Source of the DNA: JALOTE01 sp031422195
GTDB lineage: Bacteria > Pseudomonadota > Alphaproteobacteria > Rhizobiales > Rhizobiaceae
Assembly (NCBI GenBank): GCA_031422195.1
Contig: JANOPZ010000095.1
Span: 1-55,515 of the forward strand
Direction: 5' to 3'
DNA length: 55,515 bases
The translations under genes were made by a program, and so were the position numbers. Positions 50,230 to 55,515 of the stretch are shown piece by piece (the first letter of the stretch is position 1; each line of letters begins with the position of its first letter). Under the pieces are notes generated by a model. It was not told the DNA's origin, searched no databases, and saw nothing but the letters and a program-made list of their open reading frames with translations.

Positions 50230-50835
50230 ATGGCAAAATCCGTAGCGGGGCCTGAAATCGAACGGCTGATCCAGTTGCTGGCAAAAGTGCCGGGGCTCGG
50301 ACCACGTTCGGCGCGGCGGGCTGCTTTGCATTTGATCAAAAAGAAAGGCCAGCTGCTGCAGCCCTTGGCAGGCGCTATGGCAGATGCTGCCGACAAAGTT
50401 GGTATCTGCTCAACGTGCGGCAACATCGACAGTGCTGATCCGTGTTCGGTTTGCACCGACCATTCTCGCGACCAATCAACAATTGTTCTGGTGTCAGATG
50501 TAGCAGATCTCTGGGCGCTCGAGCGCGCCGGAACGCTGAATGCGCTTTACCATGTGTTGGGCGGCATCTTATCGCCGCTTGATGGTGTCGGGCCAGATGA
50601 TTTGAACATTGCCCCTTTGGTGAACCGCGTTGCCAAAGGTGATGTTAAAGAAGTCATTGTTGCGCTGAACGCCACCATCGAAGGTCAATCAACCGCGCAT
50701 TATGTGATTGACCAGTTGGTTGGCTTCAAAATCAAGGTCACGCGGCTTGCGCATGGTGTGCCGGTGGGCGGCGAACTTGATTATCTTGACGACGGCACGT
50801 TGTCTGCCGCCATGCGGGCCAGAACCAATTTTTGA
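50230..50835 (+). CDS. recR: Recombination mediator RecR
   Basis: A 201-residue protein. A helix-hairpin-helix (KVPGLGPRSARRAALHLI), a C4 zinc finger (C60, C63, C72, C75 in CSTCGNIDSADPCSVC) and a Toprim domain (VLVSDVADLWALERAG to VALNATIEGQSTAHYV) occur in the usual order. RecR works with RecF and RecO to load RecA on gapped DNA. The ATG at 50230 is chosen over the TTG just before it. It follows ybaB by 12 bases. Confidence 0.95.
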   Translation: MAKSVAGPEIERLIQLLAKVPGLGPRSARRAALHLIKKKGQLLQPLAGAMADAADKVGICSTCGNIDSADPCSVCTDHSRDQSTIVLVSDVADLWALERAGTLNALYHVLGGILSPLDGVGPDDLNIAPLVNRVAKGDVKEVIVALNATIEGQSTAHYVIDQLVGFKIKVTRLAHGVPVGGELDYLDDGTLSAAMRARTNF

Positions 50836-50847
50836 GGATAAGTTTTA

Positions 50848-51240
50848 ATGCGCGCACTGAACCCAGACACCGTTGCAAAGCCTGCTTCCAACTATGCTCA
50901 AGCGATAGAGGTGCCAAATGATACGCGCCGTTTGATCATATCCGGTCAAGTCGGCATAACACCTGAGGGCGCAATTCTAGAGGGTTATGAGCGCCAAGCC
51001 GAACAGGTTTGGGCCAATATCACAGCACTGCTTGACGCCGCCAATATGACTGTCAGTCATCTTGTTTCAATCCGCGTATATGATGTGGCGCCCGGAAATG
51101 TCGCAGCTTATCGCACAATCCGCGATAGGGTTTTGAACGGCCATCTGGTGGCTGCAACCTATGTCATTGTCGCCGGTTTGGCCTCAACACAGTTGTTAAC
51201 GGAAATTGAGGCAGAGGCGGTGCGGTCATGGCAAGGTTAA
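50848..51240 (+). CDS. Rid family protein without the catalytic arginine
   Basis: A 130-residue RidA/YjgF-fold protein (RRLIISGQVGITPEGAIL, NITALLDAANMTVSHLVSI). Canonical RidA deaminates 2-aminoacrylate using an arginine near the C-terminus, in a segment of the type R.P..V.VEIEA. Here the aligned segment is ATYVIVAGLASTQLLTEIEA, with no arginine, so imine deaminase activity is doubtful and it is better placed among the other Rid subfamilies. It follows recR by 12 bases (GAGGAT ribosome site) and overlaps the next gene by 13 bases. Confidence 0.87.
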   Translation: MRALNPDTVAKPASNYAQAIEVPNDTRRLIISGQVGITPEGAILEGYERQAEQVWANITALLDAANMTVSHLVSIRVYDVAPGNVAAYRTIRDRVLNGHLVAATYVIVAGLASTQLLTEIEAEAVRSWQG

Positions 51241-52460
51241 TCGTTGCTGCGTTTCTGATCATTATCGCTCTGCCCGTCTTTGCCCAATCCCGATCAGCAA
51301 CGGAGGCTAAATTTCAAAATTGGCTTGCCCAAACCATTGCTCCCTTGGCTTCTCAAGCCGGTGTGTCTGACACAACTTTTACTGCTGCCATGAAGGGCGT
51401 TGAACTCGATTGGGATATTCCGGGCCTTGTTACGCCCGGCTCAAAAGGCGGCACACCCAAGGCGCAGCAGCAGGCCGAGTTTCGCTCACCCGCCAATTAT
51501 TTCAATGCCAAATCTATTGACGCTTTGGTCAGAGGCGGGCGCGCGCGGGCTGGCACCCATGCCGCCACACTCACAGCGATTGAAAAAAAATACGGCGTGC
51601 CGGGCAGAATTATCGTGGCAATATGGGGCCGTGAAAGCGGTTTTGGCGCGGCTAAAATTCCGCATAATGTATTTCGCGTTTTAGCAACCAAAGGCTTTAT
51701 GTCGACACGGCCCGATTTGTTTCAAGCCGAATTGATTGCGGCCTTGCAAATTGTGCAAAGCGGGCAGGTGCCGCTTAAAACAATGCGCTCATCCTGGGCA
51801 GGCGCAATGGGTCAACCACAATTTTTACCGTCAAGCTATTTGAAATATGCGGTGGATTTTGATGGGGACGGCACCAAGGATTTGTGGAATTCAGTGCCCG
51901 ATACGTTGGCCTCCATTGCCAATTACCTAAAAGCGTTTGGCTGGCAGGCAGGCCGCAATTGGGGCAGTGAGATTGTGATGGCCGGTAGTTTATCCTGTGC
52001 CAATGAGGGGCCGGACAAACAGCAAACCATCGGCCAATGGGAGAGCCAAGGCGTGATCCGCGTTACCGGCAAGCCGTTTTCTGCCATTGAGAACGGTCAA
52101 GCTGCCAACCTTGTTTTGCCCGCAGGGCGCAACGGCCCGGAGTTTTTGGTAACACCTAATTTTTACGCCATTAAATCCTATAATGAGAGCGACCTTTACG
52201 CCTTGTTTGTTGGCCATGTTGCCGACCGTATTGGCGGGGCAGACGGTGGTTTTGTAACGGGTTGGAAGCCGGTGGATCAATTGCTGCGATCTGATGTTGC
52301 GCAGATGCAAAAAGCGCTTGAAAAAAATGGCTATGATGTTGGCGGAGCAGATGGATTGCCGGGGTATAAAACACGGCGTTCCATTGGTGATTGGCAGGTT
52401 AAAAATAGTTTGGGCGAAACCTGTTTTCCCAGCGCTGATTTATTGAAGGCGTTACGCTGA
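51228..52460 (+). CDS. Lytic murein transglycosylase (MltB type) with peptidoglycan-binding domain
   Basis: A 410-residue secreted enzyme. A signal peptide (VAAFLIIIALPVFA) is followed by a family 3 transglycosylase domain with the catalytic Glu in IWGRESGFGA and SSWAGAMGQPQFLPSSYLKY, DFDGDGTKDLW and SIANYLKAFGW. A C-terminal peptidoglycan-binding domain (about 345-405) contains VAQMQKALEKNGYDVGG. It cleaves glycan strands to 1,6-anhydro ends. Its start overlaps the Rid gene by 13 bases. No lipobox is seen, so it is probably soluble periplasmic. Confidence 0.93.
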   Translation: MARLIVAAFLIIIALPVFAQSRSATEAKFQNWLAQTIAPLASQAGVSDTTFTAAMKGVELDWDIPGLVTPGSKGGTPKAQQQAEFRSPANYFNAKSIDALVRGGRARAGTHAATLTAIEKKYGVPGRIIVAIWGRESGFGAAKIPHNVFRVLATKGFMSTRPDLFQAELIAALQIVQSGQVPLKTMRSSWAGAMGQPQFLPSSYLKYAVDFDGDGTKDLWNSVPDTLASIANYLKAFGWQAGRNWGSEIVMAGSLSCANEGPDKQQTIGQWESQGVIRVTGKPFSAIENGQAANLVLPAGRNGPEFLVTPNFYAIKSYNESDLYALFVGHVADRIGGADGGFVTGWKPVDQLLRSDVAQMQKALEKNGYDVGGADGLPGYKTRRSIGDWQVKNSLGETCFPSADLLKALR

Positions 52461-52508
52461 AAATGCGTTCTGCGTTGCTCATTGACGTTTGTGCAAATTG
52501 TTTTACCC

Positions 52509-52522
52509 TTACGTTCACGTAA
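52509..52522. promoter_or_regulatory. MerR/LiuR-like palindrome before the thioesterase gene
   Basis: TTACGT-TC-ACGTAA is an exact inverted repeat of 6 bases with a 2-base centre. It lies between TTGTTT (52498-52503) and TAAATG (52520-52525), a possible promoter with 16-base spacing, and 17 bases before the gene's ATG. Sites of this shape are known to me for MerR-family regulators of acyl-CoA and branched-chain amino acid breakdown (LiuR). The regulator is not in the window. Confidence 0.5.
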
Positions 52523-52539
52523 ATGTTTGAGTCTGCTTG

Positions 52540-53052
52540 ATGAACCTTTATTTCCGCCTCATCATAGTCTTGATGTCCGGCCTGCTTTCTAGAACTCGCA
52601 CGTCAATAATGGATGTGCATGCCCTTTGGTTTCGCGTGTTGCCCAATGATCTTGATACCAATTTGCACATGAATAACGGGCGTTATTTGACGATCATGGA
52701 TTTGGGCCGAACCGACGCTTTGCTGCGCAGCGGCCTTGTCAAAAAGGTGATCAGTGAAAAATGGATGCCGGTAATTGCGGGTGTTTCCATGATTTACCGC
52801 CGCAGCTTATCGCCATTTGAGAAATACCGCCTCGAAACCCATCTCATCGGCTGGGATGAAAAATGGGTGTATATGGAACAAACGTTTATTCGCCAAAACG
52901 GTGATGTGGCGGTGCGTGGCTATGTCAAAGCCACATTTCTGCGCAAGGGTGTTCGTGTTGCCAGTGCTGATATTGCTGCCGCCGCCAATTACACTGGCAC
53001 GCCGCCTCACTTAAGCGATGAATTGCTGGCATTGTTTCCCAAATCTGTCTGA
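52540..53052 (+). CDS. Acyl-CoA thioesterase-like protein (4HBT/hot-dog fold)
   Basis: A 170-residue protein similar to THEM6-like and YbgC-like thioesterases: FRVLPNDLDTNLHMNNGRYL contains the Asp and the HMNNGRY helix typical of the fold, followed by TIMDLGRTDALLRSG and VSMIYRRSLSPFEKY. A hydrophobic N-terminus (LYFRLIIVLMSGLL) may tether it to the membrane. It likely hydrolyses an acyl thioester; the substrate is unknown. ATG 52540 is preferred over the TTG before it. Confidence 0.82.
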   Translation: MNLYFRLIIVLMSGLLSRTRTSIMDVHALWFRVLPNDLDTNLHMNNGRYLTIMDLGRTDALLRSGLVKKVISEKWMPVIAGVSMIYRRSLSPFEKYRLETHLIGWDEKWVYMEQTFIRQNGDVAVRGYVKATFLRKGVRVASADIAAAANYTGTPPHLSDELLALFPKSV

Positions 53053-53122
53053 GCAACCACGGTTTGAAAGCTGTGACGCAATAGCCCCTCGACAGGCGCA
53101 CCAATCGGCTTAGATTAATGGC

Positions 53123-54496
53123 ATGAAACCGGTTTCTGCAGCTTTGCCCTTCACACCTCCAGCGCCAATCCCGCGCGGACGGCAAGTGATCCCGTCGATG
53201 TTTGAAGTGGTGCGCACCATTCAACGCAACGCGCTCGAACTTTGGGGCGAGCCCTCCTATGAAGATAAATGGATTTCAACATCGTTTCTCGGCATGAAAA
53301 CCGTCATCATTAACGATCCCGGATTGATCCGCCACGTGTTGGTGGAAAATGTTGCAAATTATAAAATGGCAAGAATTCGCCAAGCTGTTTTGCGGCCCAT
53401 TTTGCGCGATGGTTTGCTTACCGCCGAAGGCGATATTTGGAAGCGCACACGCAAAGCCATGGCGCCTGTGTTTCCACCGCGCGCCATTCAAGCATTTGCG
53501 CCAGTCATGAAAGCCCGCACGGAAGAATTTGCCAAACGTTATGTGGCAGGCCAAGTCACAGATATCGCCCATGATATGACACTGCTGACGTATGATATTT
53601 TAGCAGAGACATTATTTTCCGGACAAATAGCAAGCTCACCCGGCTCTTTCGCCAGAGAGATCGAAACTCTCTTTGAAACCATGGGCCGCGTTGACCCTCT
53701 CGATCTGTTTAATGCGCCTCAATTCCTGCCGCGCTGGACACGGATCAAGGGCAGAAAGTCACTGGCCTACTTTCGCAAGATTGTCACCGATACGGTTGAT
53801 CAACGTAAAGCGGCCACAGACAAAGCCGCGCCTGATGATTTTTTGACTCTGCTGCTCAAACAAGAAGGGCCGGATGGCCTGACGCGCGGCGAAATCGAAG
53901 ACAATATCATAACCTTTATTGGCGCCGGCCATGAAACCACAGCGCGGGCATTAGGCTGGACGCTCTATCTTTTAGCCAATGCGCCTGTTGAGTTGGCGCA
54001 AGTGGAAGCAGAAATTGATGCCTTCATGGCTGGCCCCGAAACGCCAGCCCATGAGTGGCTAGACGCATTGCCCAAAACCAGAGCTGCGTTTGAAGAGGCG
54101 ATGCGGCTTTACCCGCCAGCGCCGTCGATCAACCGTGAGGCGATTGCCGAGGATCGGTATCAGACCTTGGTGATTGAGCCCGGCACCGCGGTGCTGATTA
54201 TGCCATGGACATTGCACCGGCATAAACTTTTATGGGATCAGCCGCGCGCGTTTATGCCATCGCGCTTCTGGCCAGAAAACCGTGGCAAACTCGACCGCTT
54301 TCAATATTTGCCGTTCGGCGCCGGCCCGCGCATTTGCATTGGCGCGACATTTGCGCTGCAAGAAGCAGTGATTGCGCTGGCAACCCTGCTCAAACAATTC
54401 AGGTTTGAATGCACTGATAATTGCAAGCCGTGGCCGGTGCAAAAGCTAACAACACAGCCTCAAGGCGGTTTGCCGATGCGGGTCGTGGTGCGGTAG
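53123..54496 (+). CDS. Cytochrome P450
   Basis: A 457-residue soluble monooxygenase. The I-helix oxygen motif is GAGHETTARALGW, the ExxR motif EAMR lies in FEEAMRLYPPAPSINREA, and the heme-thiolate loop is FGAGPRICIGATFALQEA with the ligand cysteine. All key residues are present, so it should be active. The sequence resembles bacterial P450s related to fatty acid and sterol hydroxylases. No ferredoxin gene is adjacent; the fpr gene about 17 kb away could supply electrons only through an unseen ferredoxin. The substrate cannot be told. Confidence 0.93.
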   Translation: MKPVSAALPFTPPAPIPRGRQVIPSMFEVVRTIQRNALELWGEPSYEDKWISTSFLGMKTVIINDPGLIRHVLVENVANYKMARIRQAVLRPILRDGLLTAEGDIWKRTRKAMAPVFPPRAIQAFAPVMKARTEEFAKRYVAGQVTDIAHDMTLLTYDILAETLFSGQIASSPGSFAREIETLFETMGRVDPLDLFNAPQFLPRWTRIKGRKSLAYFRKIVTDTVDQRKAATDKAAPDDFLTLLLKQEGPDGLTRGEIEDNIITFIGAGHETTARALGWTLYLLANAPVELAQVEAEIDAFMAGPETPAHEWLDALPKTRAAFEEAMRLYPPAPSINREAIAEDRYQTLVIEPGTAVLIMPWTLHRHKLLWDQPRAFMPSRFWPENRGKLDRFQYLPFGAGPRICIGATFALQEAVIALATLLKQFRFECTDNCKPWPVQKLTTQPQGGLPMRVVVR

Positions 54497-54518
54497 GTCA
54501 CGGGTCAGCAGAGTTTGA

Positions 54519-54864
54519 ATGCCATCCATCGACTTGCTGTTAACTTTTTTTATTACGGCCGGCCTATTTGCCTTCATGCCGGGTCCAGCCGTTTTATAGA
54601 CGCTGGCTGGAACTATGGCATCTGGTCAAAGGGCCGCTTTGGCTGCAGTTCCTGATACGAGAAACTATCGAGACTACGATGTTCTCGGTTGCCGACCTGA
54701 TTTATATGGCATTTGCCGGGATTTTGACGAAACGCCTCCGAAAATCAAGCCGCATGCAGCTTCTAACGCAGCGCCAAGGTGGCGCGTTTTTAGTTGGGCT
54801 CGGTCTCCATGCGGTCTTGCAAAAGGGTCAATGGATTTGCATCTGCCATAAGCAGCCAAATTGA
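54519..54864 (+). pseudogene. LysE/RhtB-family exporter remnant
   Basis: From the ATG at 54519 the frame reads MPSIDLLLTFFITAGLFAFM then PGPAVL, a normal LysE-family start, then a TAG (54597-54599) where the family has Tyr. The same frame continues TLAGTMASGQRAALAAV, as expected for LysE, and is then lost. A C-terminal LysE-like segment, SVADLIYMAFAGILTKRLRK to GGAFLVGLGLHAVLQK, reappears in another frame and ends at 54864. A full gene would encode about 205 residues; roughly 100 are missing from the middle. So there is a nonsense mutation plus an internal deletion with frame change. It should not give a transporter. Confidence 0.75.
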
Positions 54865-54922
54865 ACCGCGCCCTTGCCGCCTCACCCGTTTCGCGCTAAG
54901 GCAGCGCTATATCCCTTCATTA

Positions 54923-54958
54923 CGGTGGCTTGCCACCGCCCGCTTCGGGAAGCGGGCG
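54923..54958 (+). other. Two adjoining hairpins upstream of trcR
   Basis: CGGTGGC (54923-54929) pairs with GCCACCG (54932-54938), and CGCCCGCTTC (54937-54946) pairs with GAAGCGGGCG (54949-54958). Both stems are perfect with 2-base spacers, and they share two bases. There is no U-tract after them. They lie 56 bases before the trcR ATG, between the pseudogene and trcR. They may be a leader structure, a terminator without a U-tract, or a palindromic repeat. The rest of 54865-55013 shows only the mini-ORF described next. Confidence 0.6.
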
Positions 54959-54990
54959 AGTGAGAACTATTGTCTGGAGGCACTTTCAAG

Positions 54991-55017
54991 ATGCCTTTTG
55001 AGGAGCCTGAACGATGA
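54991..55017 (+). CDS. Possible 8-residue leader peptide coupled to trcR
   Basis: ATG at 54991 has a perfect GGAGG (54976-54980) ten bases upstream and encodes MPFEEPER. Its stop TGA overlaps the trcR ATG (ATGA). Too short to be judged by content; the strong ribosome site and the exact coupling are the support. Confidence 0.35.
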   Translation: MPFEEPER

Positions 55018-55515
55018 CCCTGCCTTTAATGCCAAAAGCCACAGCCGTATGGCTTGTCGATAATACCGCGCTGACCTTTGAGCAGATCGGGGATTTTGTT
55101 GGTCTTCACCCGCTTGAAATTGGCGCAATAGCCGATGGCGATGCCGCGCAGGGCATTCGCGGGATGGACCCAACCGGCAACAACCAGTTGACCCGCGAAG
55201 AGATTACCCGCTGCGAGGGCAACCCTGCCAATAGTTTGCGGCTTGCTGAACCCAAAGTGCGCATACCAGTTTCATCCAAACGCAAAGCGCCGCGTTATAC
55301 GCCTGTCACCAAGCGCCATGATCGGCCGAATGCGATTTTGTGGATGGTGCGTAACCACCCTGAACTCAAAGACAGCCAGATCGGCAAATTACTTGGCACA
55401 ACCAAAGCGACGATTGCGCAAGTGCGTGAGCGCGGCCATTGGAACTCAGCCAATTTGACCCCGATGGACCCGGTGGCACTTGGCCTTTGCACGCAGATTG
55501 ATTTGGATTTTGCCG
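55014..55515 (+). CDS. trcR: Cell-cycle transcriptional regulator TrcR (DUF1013), 3' end outside window
   Basis: From the ATG at 55014 the frame is open to the edge, giving 167 residues starting MTLPLMPKATAVWLVDNTAL. TFEQIGDFVGLHPLEIGAIA, ADGDAAQGIRGMDPTGNNQL and PNAILWMVRNHPELKDSQIG are characteristic of DUF1013/TrcR, a helix-turn-helix protein of alphaproteobacteria that acts in cell-cycle transcription. GAGGAG lies 8 bases before the start, inside the mini-ORF at 54991-55017. The missing C-terminus is due to the window end. Confidence 0.92.
   Translation, partial: MTLPLMPKATAVWLVDNTALTFEQIGDFVGLHPLEIGAIADGDAAQGIRGMDPTGNNQLTREEITRCEGNPANSLRLAEPKVRIPVSSKRKAPRYTPVTKRHDRPNAILWMVRNHPELKDSQIGKLLGTTKATIAQVRERGHWNSANLTPMDPVALGLCTQIDLDFA

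Noticed and set aside
54865..54990. tRNA or 6S-like RNA upstream of trcR
   Set aside because: No cloverleaf, anticodon arm or 6S-type central bubble could be drawn; only the two hairpins are supported.

Overview
The window reads as the chromosome of an alphaproteobacterium, most likely of the order Hyphomicrobiales (Rhizobiales). The clues are conserved gene neighbourhoods (ffs-dnaX-ybaB-recR; a membrane-anchored cytochrome c divergent from kdsB-pheA, followed by nudC and a HIT gene), a DUF1013/TrcR cell-cycle regulator, an Agrobacterium-type iron-sulfur photolyase, and a cellulose operon that carries bcsN and lacks bcsC and bcsD. The genus cannot be named from the sequence alone. I saw no integrase, transposase, CRISPR array or tRNA. 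One decayed transporter gene near the right end is the only clear broken gene.

Left part (1-13,100). A histidine-use cluster: hutG (cut by the window edge), hutH and hutI run leftward, hutF runs rightward, followed by hutD and the repressor gene hutC. Two related palindromes, between hutI and hutF and between hutD and hutC, look like HutC operators. The hutF/hutG pair means histidine is broken down through formimidoylglutamate and formylglutamate. Next come an aldo/keto reductase, galU, rmuC, a pirin gene and the molybdate transporter modABC, with a strong hairpin between pirin and modA.

Middle part (13,100-24,900). Leftward genes: gcdH, an MFS transporter, a short-chain dehydrogenase, a 4Fe-4S (6-4)-type photolyase, an ECF sigma factor and its RskA-like anti-sigma factor, a possible light or oxidative stress unit. 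Upstream of these lie putA (proline to glutamate) and a PAS-GGDEF diguanylate cyclase.

Cellulose region (24,900-35,600). bcsA-bcsB-bcsZ-TPR gene-bcsN run leftward with overlapping or nearly overlapping ends and finish at a strong terminator. The nearby cyclic-di-GMP synthase is a natural partner for the PilZ domain of BcsA. Three of the five proteins carry long low-complexity extensions.

Right part (35,700-55,515). fpr and ghrA follow the peptide/microcin C-type ABC transporter operon yejABEF. Then come cycM, kdsB-pheA, nudC, a HIT gene, a DUF6636 secreted protein, the SRP RNA gene with a good promoter, dnaX-ybaB-recR, a Rid-family gene overlapping a lytic transglycosylase gene, a thioesterase behind a MerR/LiuR-like palindrome, a cytochrome P450, a LysE-family pseudogene, and trcR, which is preceded by paired hairpins and a translationally coupled mini-ORF and is cut by the right edge.

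Most of the window is ordinary core metabolism. The items most worth follow-up are the disordered extensions and the PilZ variant in the cellulose operon, the photolyase/sigma/anti-sigma cluster, the hut operators, the trcR leader and the modA leader hairpin.
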